Under the pieces are notes generated by a model. It was given only the letters and a program-made list of their open reading frames with translations. It was not told the origin of the DNA and did not search any database. A stretch of 64,000 nt of DNA from Mesostigma viride (lineage: Eukaryota; Streptophyta; Mesostigmatophyceae; Mesostigmatales; Mesostigmataceae). Numbering within the stretch: the first letter of the stretch is position 1; each line of letters begins with the position of its first letter. The stretch lies in NCBI GenBank assembly GCA_009746045.1, contig RPFO01000178.1, positions 404,369 through 468,368 of the forward strand, written 5' to 3'. Position numbers and translations under genes: made by a program. Below, piece after piece: positions 47,301-58,958 of the stretch.

Positions 47301-50300
47301 ACAAGGATGCGAGGGATGAGTGTGTGGGCGGGGGGCAGGGGGCAGGGGGGACGGTGGGCAGGTCGGGGGCATGACCATGCCGTCCCACTTTGCATGCACA
47401 CCGTTGGCTGTTGGCCATAGGAATGAGGCGTTGCTTGCTTGCTCGCGTGCATGCATGCACATGGCTGCCCCCCCCTAACTCAACCATGCGCCCTCTGGTC
47501 TCCCCCTTTGGTTTCTGCACCTGGCCACTCCCCCTGCGGCCAACTCCCCTTTCGTCTGTTCCTGCGCCGCGTGCAGCCGCCACTGGGCGCGCTACTTCAA
47601 GGAGAAAGGCATCCCCCACTTTTGGTGGTCGGCCAAGGCCCAGCTGGACTACGACAAGGAGATCCGGCGGCAGCGCGCGCTGGACCCGGAGTGGGAGCCC
47701 CCCGTTCTCACGGCACTACCGGACGAGCCGCTGGACCTGCAGCCGGAGGAGGAGGCGGAGGAGGGCGACGAGCTGCTGCGGGTGCTCACGCGGGATGAGG
47801 TGCGTGTGTCTGTGGGGGGGGAATTTATTTGAAATACGGCACGGCTTGTGGGTGGCGTAGGGGTGAGCTGGGGTGTGTGCACTTGTCGGTGGGAGTGGGA
47901 TGTTGGCCAGTCGTTTGTTTGTTTTATACCAGTCGTCTTTTCTGCGATATTCTGACCTAGTTCTTGTTTCCCTGGGTATGTAGCAGGGTGCCGCCGACGA
48001 TGGTCCCACCCAAGCGGCTGCTGTAGTGTCCTTTAAGCTGCATCCGTTGCTACGTAGCGTGTGCCCCATGGGCGCCTGGGCGCTGGATGGGTTGGATTGT
48101 TGTGCCTAAATACACTCCTATCAATATACACTCCTTTCTGTTCCTCTATATTAACTAGTTAACACATATGTTCCTCTTCATGCATGGGGTGCACTGGTGT
48201 TGCCGGGCTGGTCTCGTCATGGGCTGCAAATGCGACATGTGCTACTCAGTACCGGCCCCATCGTGCTGGGCGGTCGCATCCAGACATTGTGACCAGAGGA
48301 GTTTTTATCCGTGAATACGAACACTATGTGAATACGAACACTATGTGAATACGAACACTATGTGAATACAAACACTAAGTGAATACGAACACTATGTGAA
48401 TACGAACACTATGTGAATGTGGACGCACAAATGCGCACGCATGCACTATCGTCGATGGCGACGCTCGACTGCAGGTGATGGGCCGCCCGTACGATGCGTG
48501 ATTATGTCACCAACAAGTTTTTTGTACATGCGCGGCTGATGCGTGACCACAGGTGCTAGGCCGCCTCAAGCAGCTCGCGCAGGAGGTGGTGCGCGCGCGG
48601 CAGGAAGCCGCTGCTGAGGAGGAGGAGGAGGGGGGGGGCAAGGGCAAGGGCAAGGGGGGGGAAGGGGGGGCAAGCAGCAACAGGAGGAGGACGAGGAGGA
48701 CGAGGAGGAGGAGGAGGAGAATGAGGGGGAGGGGGGGGAGGAGGAGGGAAGTGAGGCGGCGCTGAAGCGCCAGCAGCGGGCGCGGGCGGCCGGGCGACGT
48801 GCCCCCCCTCGCAAGCCCCGGGCGGGGGGGCCTGCAGTGGTGGGGCTGGTCGGGTACCCTAACGTGGGCAAGAGTTCCAGGTACATCCGCGTGCTTGTGG
48901 GTGGTGGCTTGCATGGGTGGTTGCTGGCATGGGCGTGATTGTGATTCTATGCATTCCTGTGCGCGACAACTTACGTTCGGGTACCCAGTGATGGTCAAGT
49001 GTTCCCCGCACAGGCTTTTAATGTAATGGGCACGACTTCCAGGCACAGGTGCGCGCGTGGACGCACCTTTTTGTGCGCACGTGCTGGCTTGGCTCCATCT
49101 GTCCCCCTTTCCCGTCAAATAGGATTTGCTTGCATCTGCAAGATCCAACTCGGAACGAGCCACCACGCATATGTTCGTGGGTGCACACAGCGTGCATTGG
49201 TAGCTGCTTTTGCAGAGCCACCCACCATGGCTGCTTCTTGTTCGCAAATGGGTGGCCAAAATTGTGCGCAAGCGAACAAGCAGCAAGGGCTGGGTCGGGC
49301 GTCCAAGTCTGGCACTTTGCTTTGCGAGGTGGTGCTTAGGGTTGTCAGATAAAAGTAATAGCAGTCTCGTACGCCTTGTCGGTGTAGTAGGCGCATTTTC
49401 CGATGCGGCAGTTCTTATTTCCAATCGCTGTTACCCCCCCCTGTATTGGACTGACCATTGTGATGTGGTAGGTGTCCTGTGGCCTGCCCCGTGTCACGTT
49501 CCGCCCACCCATCAATGACCCGGTGGGGGGCCAGGGATGCAAACCGTGCAGCAATGCGAATTCTGCTTTCCCTCGTGGCCTTACGCATCGCCCTTCGCTG
49601 TCATTATGCTGTATTTGTTAACGAGCAGGAACATATGTTGGTGTCCGTCCCACGCCCTCTTGGTGTAGCGCCCCCGTCCCCTTCTTTCCCTTCCCCCTCC
49701 CCCTTCAACTCCCGTTTCCGCCGCCCCCTCCCCCTGATTTGCGCGGTATCCTCGCCCCTGCCCCCCCTCACGTTTGCCTTCCGGCTCCCTGCCCCCCCCA
49801 GCATGAACGCACTCAAGGGCCAGAAGAAGGCCGGCGTGACGGCGACACCTGGCAAGACCAAGCACTTCCAGGTGGGCAGCGGCTAGACATGCAGGGACTG
49901 ACACTCGCTGCACTTGGGTTGCTGGTGTTTGGCGTGGGGTCAGAGTGACAGGTCTTGGTGTTGGAGGAAACCGCGCTGCTTGCCTAAATGCATGTAAAAG
50001 AGCCGGTTATAGAGCGTGCGAAATATTTCTAGCGCAGCTTGGGGCTGTTTGCTTGATGAGGCGGTTTGTGCTTCTCCCAAGCGCAGCTCGGGGCCGTTCG
50101 CTTGATGAGGCGGTTTGTGCTTCTCCCAAGCGCAGCTCGGGGCTGTTCGCTTGATGCGGCGGTTTGTGCTTCTCCCAAGCACAGCTCGGGGCTGTTTGCT
50201 TGATGAGGCGGTTTGTGCTTCTCCCAAGCACAGGGCAGGGATGATCGCCCAACAACAAGCGCTTCCATCCTTGTCTGTCGTTTATGTTGCCCCCCCCAGG

Positions 50301-52815
50301 CTCGCCCGTCTTCCTGTGTCATGGGACCCCATCTGCCTGTCCCCTTCATCATGGGGCGTAAGCTCAGCTGCACCTGCTTGCGCCGCACTGCCGCCCCCCT
50401 TCCACCCCTCTCCCACTCCCCTGCCAACACCCACTGTCAACCGCCCTCCAGACGGTCTACATCGACCCTTCGCTGATGCTGTGTGACTGCCCGGGTCTGG
50501 TCTTCCCCTCCTTCACCACCTCCAAGGCCGCCATGGTGTGCGCGGGCATTTTGCCTCTGGTGCAGATCACCGACCCAAGGTGAGGAGTGGGGGGGTGGGG
50601 GGAGGAAATACAGGGGGTAAGGAAGGGGGGTAAGGAAGGGGGGTAAGGAAGGGGGGTAAGGAAGGGGGGTAAGAAAGGGGGGTAAGGGAGGGATACGGGA
50701 CAGGGCAGGGCGGTAGAGATGTCCTGTGACGGGGTTGGTCGGGCAGGGGGCAGCAGAGCGGCTACTGGGGGACACGTGCCGGCTTGCAGCCAGCATGGTT
50801 GGATGGGCCGTTGATGTGGCGGCTGGTTGCGCGGTCCCAGATCAAGAAAGTGGTGTCATTCCATGCAACAAGCTTTGTTTGTTGCTGTTCGGTTTATAGT
50901 TGTATAATTACCTGCTGTCCTGGCCGCAGCTTTTTCCTTCCCCTGGTGTATAGGGAGCAGAGAGCAGCTCAGGGTGCTTCTATTCCTTCCAACGAAGCCC
51001 TGTGGCTTTGCATGGGTGGTTGCGCTGCGCAATCATAGGAGCAGCCAACCAACAAAGTTATAGCCCACTCACCCACCCACCCACCCACCCACCCACCCAC
51101 CCACCCACCCACCCACCCACCCACCCACCCACCCACCCACCCACCCACCCACCCACCCACCTTGTATATTTTTATTGGGGCTCATGACATGGGTGCGTTT
51201 ATTGCCAACCAAAGCTTGTTATGAATCTATTAAATATAACACCTCCCTCTGTCTCTTGTTGCCTGCTGGTGCCAGGGGCGTGGGCGCGGTCATCGCCGAC
51301 AAGGTGCCCCGTGCGGAGCTCGAGCGCGCGTACGGCATCACCCTGCCTAAGCCCAAGGCGCACGAGGACCCCAACCGGCCGCTCACAGCGGGGGAGCTGC
51401 TGCGCACGCATGGTAAGGGGGAGCAGGGACTTTGGGGAAGGGGGGGGGGGAAAGACAGGGATGGGGTGAAGGGGATACAGGGGGGGGAAGGGGGATGACC
51501 GGGGGGGGGGGAGATGGGACCTCGCTTGGCACTTGCATGGCTGGTGTGGTCTTCTCGTTGTCCCTATATGGCTGATTCCTTTTGGCTGGTTTGCCTTCGT
51601 GCCCTGAGTCGCACCTTCACGTCAAGAGGTATGCCCCGCTTGCCCTGCGGGCCCGGCTGGCCCAGCTGGCCCGGCTTGCCCAGCTTGCCCTACCAAGCTC
51701 TTCACCCCCCTACCAAGCAAGGCCCCACGCCTGCCTAGCTCTTTGTTTTATGCTTTTGTGATGTCCAGTGTTGTCAGGATAATGCCGTTGGCATTGTTTA
51801 GGGAATGTGCGGGCCTTGTGCGGGTACTTGTTGGAGACGGCGTGCCAGTAGAAACGAACAATGTGAGTGAATGTATCAGTGCTGCTCGCCTGGGCAGGGG
51901 GGCCTTCTTCTGTCTGGGTAGCAACGTTGACATGTGCGGCCGATTGTCGGCATGTGGTTGTGGGCAGTCATGGCTACCTTAACCCTGAACATGTCGCGCT
52001 TGGTGATGGGCCCTGTCTGATCTGCACCGTTCTGTAGAGTGGATGGGTGGCACGCTTGCCTTGGGATGGTATCGTTCCAATCTGTTCACGCTCATGGGAC
52101 CTCTTTCTTCCACGAAGATTTGCACATGGAAAAGTACTGTCATGCAGGCCTCTGTCCATTTCTTTGATCACGCAATCCTCATTCTATTGATTTGGTAGCA
52201 CATGCTCTCACCTGCATCACTCGCCTGCCTCCGATCGCCACCTGGCACCACATCCCAGCGCACGCGCGTGGCTACGTCACCGGGCGCGGCCTGCCTGATG
52301 AGGTGCTATCCATCCGCATACTTGTCAAGGACTACCTCATGGGCAAGCTGCAGCACTGGGAGCTACCACCGGGCGTGGTCGACACCGCCAGGCCAGTGCC
52401 AAAGGGAGTGGCCGTAGCAGCAACCTCAGGGGGGAGCGGTGCAAGCACCCAGGGCGAGGGGCAGCGAGGAGAGGGGGAGGCGCTCGCCGCGGCCGAAAAA
52501 CTTGGGGAGCTGGACATATCCGGCGCTGATGCTGGCGGTGGCGGGATCGCTCGCCCGGCCAGCGGTGCCGCATCGGCGGCGGGACGCGGCAAGCAGCCGC
52601 GCCCTCCGTCAGCGGGTCCCAAGCGCGCTGAGTACAAGTTGAACAAGAAGGGGCCCCGCAGGAAGGACCGTGCATGGCGTGCGGGCAAGGGCTACATGGG
52701 GGACGGCGAGGTAGACGAAGATGAGCTGGCGGTGGAGGTGTCCGCGGCCGCGCGGATACAGCCAGTCAGCGCAGGCGGTGTCCCCAATCAGCTGCCCATC
52801 AGCATCCGGCTGTGA
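41377..52815 (+). CDS. LSG1: LSG1, circularly permuted GTPase of 60S subunit maturation
   Basis: LSG1 is a cytoplasmic GTPase that releases the export adaptor NMD3 from pre-60S ribosomes. Exons: 41377-41651, 41773-41877, 42726-42812, 43567-43660, 45191-45247, 46652-46731, 47577-47799, 48553-48880, 49802-49871, 50452-50579, 51276-51412, 52259-52815 (TGA at the end). The N-terminus MGKSKNPDLKKSKHRLASGL and ITPFEKNLDIWRQLWRVMER match the family. G motifs are in permuted order: LLLNKAD (G4, exon 6), FWWSAKAQ (G5, exon 7), GYPNVGKSS (G1, exons 8-9), ATPGKTKHFQ (G2, exon 9), DCPGLV (G3, exon 10). The C-terminal exon has ILVKDYLMGKL and a basic tail. Phases agree everywhere except exon 8, where one extra G is needed in a poly-G run; with it the protein is 713 residues. 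Complete in this window. Confidence 0.93.
42047..42197. repeat. (CCCT)n / CCTCC tract, LSG1 intron 2
   Basis: About 150 bases of CCCT tetranucleotides with CCT interruptions, strongly pyrimidine on the plus strand. A poly-C run of about 30 bases follows at 42676-42706, just before the exon 3 acceptor (42725), where it serves as an extreme polypyrimidine tract. Confidence 0.93.
42826..42978. repeat. 38-bp repeat just after LSG1 exon 3
   Basis: About four copies of a 38-bp unit containing TACGTATTGTACCTAGAG, beginning 14 bases after the donor of exon 3. Confidence 0.9.
44246..44690. repeat. 21-bp minisatellite, LSG1 intron 4
   Basis: About 21 copies of GACATTCTGTGTGTGGGCC plus two bases (GT or AT). 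G/A variants at one position switch from GT-rich in the first half to AT-rich in the second, as expected from spread of a variant unit. Confidence 0.95.
44877..45128. repeat. 11-bp minisatellite, LSG1 intron 4
   Basis: About 22 copies of GCCATGGGTGG, ending about 60 bases before the exon 5 acceptor at 45190. The middle of intron 4 between the 21-bp and 11-bp arrays shows no gene. Confidence 0.95.
45484..45866. repeat. 41-bp minisatellite, LSG1 intron 5
   Basis: About nine nearly identical copies of a 41-bp unit containing CCCCTTCATGGCCAGTAGTG. Confidence 0.95.
45955..46088. repeat. 33-bp repeat, LSG1 intron 5
   Basis: Four copies of a 33-bp unit containing CAGCATCCATCGTTGGGG. The remaining 560 bases up to exon 6 show no gene. 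Confidence 0.93.
48312..48418. repeat. 17-bp repeat, LSG1 intron 7
   Basis: Six copies of GAATACGAACACTATGT, AT-rich, between exons 7 and 8. Confidence 0.92.
48553..48880 (+). other. LSG1: LSG1 exon 8 with apparent frameshift in poly-G
   Basis: The exon enters in the frame VLGRLKQLAQEVVRARQEAA and leaves in a different frame that encodes an Asp/Glu-rich linker and then the P-loop GYPNVGKSS. The switch falls between two G runs at 48654-48670 (eight and seven G's). Adding one G (or losing two) restores a single frame and the phase demanded by exon 9. As printed, the frame stops at 48763-48765. A homopolymer sequencing or assembly error is the simplest explanation. Confidence 0.85.
50032..50233. 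repeat. 49-bp repeat, LSG1 intron 9
   Basis: Four copies of a 49-bp unit containing GGCGGTTTGTGCTTCTCCC. Confidence 0.92.
50605..50692. repeat. 13-bp GGGGTAAGGAAGG repeat near LSG1 exon 10 donor
   Basis: About six copies of a 13-bp unit, each containing GGGTAAGG, a good match to a 5' splice site, starting 25 bases after the real donor GTGAGG at 50580. Confidence 0.88.
51064..51162. repeat. (CCCA)n microsatellite, LSG1 intron 10
   Basis: About 24 CCCA tetramers, located 110 bases before the exon 11 acceptor. Confidence 0.95.
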
Positions 52816-53149
52816 TGGGACCCGATGTTGCACTAGAATGGCATTTTTGGAACCTGTGTTTTTGTGGCGAGGAGGCAGTCAGCGGAGCCCTGTGTTAGCA
52901 CTTGCATGCATTGACCATGCATGCAAAGCCATTGAGTCACGGGGCCTCATACCGATCAGTAAAACATTTGACTGAAATAAGCAATTTTAAAATTACTCAA
53001 GTCATCATGTGGAAGCACATTTTCCCCTTGTTAGCAAGTGCTGTCCCCAACTGTGGGTCCCAGGAAATATAAAAAGCACGGTAGGCATAGTTTGCGTGCA
53101 AGATTCGCTTGAGGCCTTACTTAAAGCCTACATATCTTAGACTGGCTGT
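52816..53149. other. LSG1 downstream region
   Basis: About 330 bases after the LSG1 stop, turning AT-rich at about 52970. It probably contains the LSG1 3' UTR. No clear algal TGTAA polyadenylation signal is visible and no other gene was seen. Confidence 0.5.
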
Positions 53150-54005
53150 GGACATATATGTTAAAAAGTATAATAACTTACATCAGAGTGAAAGCACCCA
53201 ATCAAACATGAACAAAGCCAACGCTAACAAGAGATACCTTTACAAAATAACTGCAGCCGGCATGGGACACTCGATCCACACCGCGGAATGAAGTAAAACA
53301 GCCTAATAACCGTGCTGCGCCGCAAAGTCAGCCCGCGTAGTGCGGCGGAGCAAGATATCAGCCATAACCCGGGTAAGCGGTACCGAAAGGCGTTGGCGCC
53401 AGTACGATGTCCAGGTCCGCGCTGACCAAGGGGCCGCTGGCCCTCCAGGTCCAGGGGGTCCTCCCGGAGCCGGCAGCACTCCTTAAATAAGCCGGCGGTC
53501 AGGGTCCCCATGGCCCCAAACTCCTCCAAGACAAAGGGCACCACACGGTGGTCGGCTCGACATCACCATAGGCAGTGAGCTTGGCCCGCTCAGCCTGATC
53601 CGCCGTGCAGCCCGCCGCCTGAGTGTGATTCACCAACCACATGGCTAAGAGCCAAGGGGCGAGCCACAGAAATGTCAATGAGCAAGTGCCGGCCGCCTCC
53701 CTCAAAGTCCAGAAACGCGATGTCAGGGCGGTGGTTGGGAGAGTAGAAAGCCGCGCCGTCCACATCAGTCCTCAGACCGGATGTTCTCGTGGGGGAAAAA
53801 GGACCGGAACATGGCGAGCACCACCTTCAGGAGAAGGAGTGTGCAAGTACAAGTACCAATTCTGATTCTGTTGGCCACCCATGCATGACAGGTAGTGGGT
53901 CCCAGTGGGGTCCATGGCCTGCCCGCAGCTACCACCCTGCAGGAACAAGAGGTTGCGGGGCATACACGTTGGTGTCGCAGCGCCACCGGATAGTGACTGG
54001 ACATA
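53150..54005 (-). mobile_element. Retroelement R, copy 1: C-terminal fragment with restriction-like endonuclease signature
   Basis: Minus-strand decayed coding sequence, several frames. In order: a Cys/His segment (CGQAMDPTGTHYLSC), then SPNHRPDIAFLDFEGGGRHL followed by LIDISVARPLA, then VVPFVLEEFGAMG. The RPD...D...ID pattern after a C-H-C zinc-knuckle remnant is typical of the restriction-like endonuclease of some non-LTR retrotransposons, and the PFVLEEFG block is common at the C-terminus of such polyproteins. At least two frameshifts are present. The 3' UTR (53150-53240) contains CTTGTTAGCGTTGGCTTTG in antisense. It is a different family from the APE-type LINE. Confidence 0.7.
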
Positions 54006-54054
54006 TATAGTGACTAGCTAGACCTTTTCAGTGGTTTTCCATTTGCGGGTATTT

Positions 54055-54354
54055 CCTCGTAAATGGTGGGAGAGCGATCGCAGCAATGGTGCTCACCACT
54101 AGACACTCCCGGCCAGTTAGGCTCGAAACACACGGCCTGATCAAGCATGCTGTTTCCGGACCCACCGTCTAGGTCATCTAGTCGCTCTACACGTAAGCCA
54201 GCCATAATTTCAATGCACAAGGCTACACATTTCCATCACCATTCATCTTCATAATCCTGAACGACTCGAACACGCGGACAAGATAACGGCAGGCTCGAGC
54301 TAGTAACCATGGTCCCGATTCTCCCGATTTCTGGCCTGCGCTGGTTGTCTCCTT
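54055..54354 (+). repeat. Dispersed repeat D, copy 3
   Basis: Full-length match to 31140-31430, with about 75% identity by eye. It lies between two fragments of retroelement R. Confidence 0.7.
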
Positions 54355-54737
54355 GATATATATACGTTAAAATGTATAATCACTTACAACTGAGTGAAGG
54401 CACCCAATTAAAAATAAACAAAGCCAACGCTAACCAGAGATACCACGACAAAACAACTACAGCCGGCGTGGGACACTCGATCCACACTGCGGAATGAAGT
54501 AAAACAGCCTAATAACCGTGCTGCGCCGCCAAGTCAGCCCGCGTAGTGCGGCGGAGCAAGATGTCAGCCATAGCCCGGGTAAGCGCTTACCGCCGGAAAG
54601 GCGTAGGCGCCAGTACAACATCCAAGTCCGCGCCGACCAAGGGGCCTGCTGGCCCTCCAGGTCCTCCAGGTCCAGGCGGTCCTCCCGGAGCCGGCAGCAC
54701 TCCTTGAATAACTGAGCCGGCGGTCAGGGTCCCCATG
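54355..54737 (-). mobile_element. Retroelement R, copy 2 (3' end only)
   Basis: About 380 bases matching the 3' part of 53150-54005 on the minus strand (the same ATCCACxCxGCGGAATGAAG and CCTCCCGGAGCCGGCAGCAC blocks), with small insertions such as an extra CAGGTCCTC. It ends inside the block that encodes EEFGAMG. Confidence 0.75.
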
Positions 54738-57700
54738 GCCATATATGTTAAAATATATATTTACTTACATCAGAGTGAAGGCACCCACATAAAAATAAAC
54801 AAAGCCAACGCTAACAAGAGATTAATTAATTAATCAATTAATGGACACGGTGACTGCGTCAGGTGAGCATAAGTCCTCAGTGGGAGGGGAACATGGGATG
54901 GAATGGATGGTATAAGCTATCTAGGTCCTAGTTACAGGGGTGTGGGCACCGCGGCCCGAATCGCTATGAATGCCATACTTGGTCACACGCGGAGCCCCCA
55001 CAGGCTTGGGGGTGGTCTCCTTCATCACTACTTGCCATCTATCCTTGCGCACCATCTGCCTCCATATTACAGACAAACCAGGAGGCTGCCCGGGGGTGAG
55101 CCCGTCACGTCTAGTGTAGCACATGTCCATGCCGAGTCTATCACGAAAAGTCCACGGGTGGCGGCCCTGCCGCGCGCGGCCGGGGGCACGCCAGGTGAGG
55201 ACATATCGCCCAGGCTGGGCGGGCTTGGTGCCAGCTAGTCTATCTGATGTATCTACCTGATCTGTGCGGGCCAGGTGCCCGGCTAGGCCCAGGCGCCTGT
55301 GCCTAATAATGTGGGAAACATAGGGCAAATCAGCGTACAAATCCTCATTACTAATGTGCAAACCAAAGGGGATGTTAAGGGCCTTGCGCAGCATCTTGGT
55401 GACGGCGCCGTCGAGTCGTTGCTCCAGCTCCTGCATCAGTGTCCACGTCTCGGCGCCGTAGGTCAGGATCGTCAGAATGACGACCTTGAAGAGGTCACGC
55501 TTGACGATCCGGGGTAGGGCGGGGTTGCTCCACCAGCGGCGGTGGTCATGGAGGTGCGCCCACGCCATGCCGATCCGTGTCGTCATGTCGTCCTCGCAGT
55601 CGGGAAGCCAACTGCCGAGCAGCTTGAAGCGGCCTGAAGGAGGGTAGTTGACCTCGGCATCGTCTAAGAGGCGGAGTGTGGGTGGGGGCCCTGCCATGCC
55701 GAGGGCCAGGGCCTCCGTTTTGGGGCTGATTTCTAGACCAACCGCCCGAGCCTCGAGCGCCAGGCAGTCCAGCCAAAGTTGGGCAGACTCCGGCTTCTCG
55801 ATGAGCGTGATGTCGTCGGCATAAATGAGGTCAGCTAGTAAATTCTGCTTGTTAGTCGGCCCCCCTTCCCCAAGCTCGTTCGTGATCGCTAGGCCAGGGG
55901 CACGGCCTGCAATGCTAGCAAAGCGAGCACGTGCCTGGCGCATAACATAATCCACTACAATAATAAACAGGTACGGCGACAGGACGCAACCCTGCCAGAC
56001 GCCGGTCTGCAGTGGGCATGGCGGGGTAATGCCGTGTTGAGTGCGCACCGAAGTGGTCGACCCCTCATACAGCGTGCGGATGACGGTAATCAGGGGAGTG
56101 GGGACGCGAGCGCGAGCAAGTACAGCCCATAGAGCGTCCCAGAGGACAGAATCAAAAGCCTTGATGAAGTCGACGAAGATCAGGATGGCGGGAAACTCAC
56201 CAGGTTGCAGGAGAGCGATTTCCTCGAAGAGGCGACGCGCGACGAAGATGGCCATGACGGTGTTGCGCCCAGGACGGAAGCCCATTTGACTTTCCCCAAG
56301 GTGACAGTCGAGAGCAGAACGAAGGCGGTTGAGGATCATGCGCATGAACAACTTAAGTGCGGCGCTCTGGATGCAGACTCCTCTGTAGTTGGCGGGGTCG
56401 TCAGGGGAACCTTTGTTTTTGTACAGCATAATACGGTAGCTGTGCTGCCACTCAGGAATCGGCGGCGCGTCGGCAAGCAGGATCCGGTTGCAGACGTCAA
56501 GCAGGAACCCCGTGAGCGCCGTCAGCTTAATCACCGGGGCTGGGAGCTGGTCAGGTCCAACGGCGGCATAGAAGCGGAGTTGCTTGGCGGCGGTGCTCAG
56601 CTCGAGCTCGGTGAACGGCGGGAGCTCGTTGGGGTCGGCCAGGGGTTCCGTCAGGGCTGGGTACGTGTAGTCCTGCTCAGCGGCGGGCGGCGTGGGCGGC
56701 GCAGGGACGTCCGCCGGTGCTACTGCCAGGCGTGCGGCCGCCAGAGGGCCAAGCGGCGGAGGCGGCGGGGGGGCGCCGAGCAGCCGGGACTGGGAGGAAT
56801 ACCACTGGTCGAGCTGCTGCTGCGGTGAGCCAGAGAGCGTCCGCGGCGCCGGCTGCGCGCCGCCGGCGGGCCGTTGGGCGTGACGCAGGCGGGTCCAGGC
56901 GTACTTGCCGTGCTGGTCCTTGAGGTGGGCGAAGTACTCGCGGACATGAAGGTCCTCCTGCTCCTTGGTCGCCTGCCGGATGGCCGAGTGGTAATCGGCT
57001 TTGAGGCGGGCGTAGCGGGCGGGGTCGCTGTTGTCGCGCAGGGCTTGCCGGGCCTGGATGACGGCGGGGAGCCGGTGCAGGCTGGTGAAGCGGGGCGGGC
57101 GGCGGGGGGCAGTAGGGCCCCGGCCGCGGGCAGCTTGTCAGCGAGGTGCCGAAGGGCCGATGCCGGGCCGGCAGCGAACAGCTGGGCGTGGCTGGCCGGG
57201 ATGTCCAGCGCGTCGACGAACGCCTCTGCGCGCGCTTGTGGGCGCGTTTTTCAGGGAAGTCCTCCAGAGCGTCGTCAGATTTCTCGAGCAACTGAAGTGT
57301 GCGCAAATCAGGTGGTGCCACGTGCTTACGAAAGGGCGAGGGGAATCGCAGGCGGATGCGGGCGGTGACGATGCGATGATCGGAGCGCACCAGGGGGATC
57401 ACATGCGAGCGAGCAGCTAGTACAGATCCTTGATGACGCTTGCGCATTACAACATAGTCAATGCAGCGTTCAGTGCCAGTTGGCGAGGTGTGTGTGACCA
57501 AAGCATCTGGACTATGTGGAAAGCGGGTGTTGGCAGTGACCAAATCGCATGTCGTAAGCAAATCAGCAAAAAGTTCAGTGTTGGCATTGGAGACCGTACC
57601 GTTGGGGGCGTGCTGACATCCGCCAGTACCCGGTGGTAGCGTGGCGTTGGCGTCCAGCAGCAGAGCGAGGTAGTTGCGACCAGGGATGCCGTTCGCCAGG

Positions 57701-58958
57701 TTCTCCAGCGCTGCAAAGAAGTCCTTGCGGTCTTGTTCTGGGTGGCCGGAGTGGGGTGCGTAACCAACGCCCACCGTCAGGGCGTAGGTCGAGTGGCCCT
57801 CCATCGAATGAAAAGTGGCCACGAGGAGCCGAGCGTTGACCAGCTGGGGTTCGCCCATGTGGCGTACGGCGAGCGGGGAGCAGAGGAGACCGACGCCCCC
57901 GTTCCCGGTGCCGTCGCCGCCTCCGTAGTAGAACCGCCAGCCGTCGATGTCGTCAGCAACAAGGGCAGTTGATCCGCGGGCCGATGCAGTGCGCCTGTGT
58001 TCTTGGATTCCCAGGATGGCAATATTATTGTCGATGCAGAAACCAATAAGATTGGAGACTCGATGGCACTGACAGTCGTCACTGCGCAGGCAGTGACAGC
58101 GGTCAGCGTCGAGCTGGAGCGTGCGGGCGTTGAAGGTGGCGATGACCAAGGGCGCGCGTTGACCGAAAAGGGGGGTGCAGGCGGGTCTGGGGGCGGAGAT
58201 GGAGCAGGGTGGTGATGGGGGTGCATGGGGGTGGAGGTGGTGGGGTAGGGGGGGCGGGTTGGGGACTTATGCTTTCAATCACCGTTTCGATTCTTCCTGC
58301 CAACGCGTCGAGGCGACGCCGACGGTTGGCTCGGGTGGCCAGGTGGAATGAGTCTGCGTCTGCACGCATAAGAAATGCGTGCAGTCTGAGGAGGTTTCGG
58401 AGGCGGCCGCGCGAGGCGGGGCAAACCTGGTTCACTGCCGACCCGTTGCTCTCTCTTCGTTCGACAGCCCGAGGGCTGCGAAGGCAAAGGGGCGGGAAGG
58501 GGAGTTAGGCAGATCCCACTGCTACTGAGAGCCGCGGAGCCGCGGGGCCGCGAGCGTCGTCATTGATAGGAGAGAAGGATTGAATCGCAGCGCGGGCTCC
58601 GGCTCAGGTGCAAAGCCAACGAATTTATTAGGGGGACGACCAGAGATACCATGACAAAACAACTATACAGCTGGCATGGGATGTCCACTCGATCCACTCC
58701 GCGGAATGAAGTAAAACAGCCTAATAACCGTGCTGCGCCGCAAAGTCAGCTCGTGTGCGGTGGAGCAAGATGTCAGCCATAAACCGGGTAATCGCTACCG
58801 AAAGGCGTTGGTGCCAATACGATATGCAGGTCCGCGCTGACCAAGGGGCCCGCTGGCCTTCCAGGTCCAGGCGGTCCTCCCGGAGTCGGCAGCACTCCTT
58901 AAATAAGCCGGTGGTCAGGGTCCCCATGGCCCCGAACTCCTCTGCAGCCATATATGTA
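54738..58958 (-). mobile_element. Retroelement R, copy 3: split in two by LINE 3
   Basis: 54738-54820 is the 3' UTR end of element R and 58639-58958 is the adjoining C-terminal coding part; together they equal one R copy like 54355-54737. The break carries A(A/C)CAGAG-type sequence at both sides (ACAAGAG at 54814-54820, ACCAGAG at 58639-58645), consistent with a 7-bp target duplication for the LINE inserted between. Confidence 0.8.
54821..58638 (-). mobile_element. LINE 3: near-complete ORF2 (APE endonuclease and reverse transcriptase)
   Basis: The best ORF2 copy. On the minus strand it starts in the ORF1 C-terminus (58638). ORF2 begins near 58440 (RLRNLLRLHAFLMRADADS), continues with an endonuclease/exonuclease/phosphatase domain (58149-57320: TFNARTL, GIQEHRR, GVGYAPHSG, LLLDANA, DYVVMRKR, RSDHRIVTA) and a linker. 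The reverse transcriptase follows (about 56540-55560: GFRPGRNTVMAI, FVDFIKAFDSV, GVWQGCVLSPYLF, YADD), then a C-terminal domain (TYGAETWTLMQELEQRLDG, NIPFGLHISNE) ending at 54921. Compared with LINE Y it lacks single bases near 57235 and 57110, plus a shift near 58150. The 3' tail is TTAATTAATTAAT. The catalytic residues look intact but the frameshifts make it inactive as printed. Confidence 0.92.
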
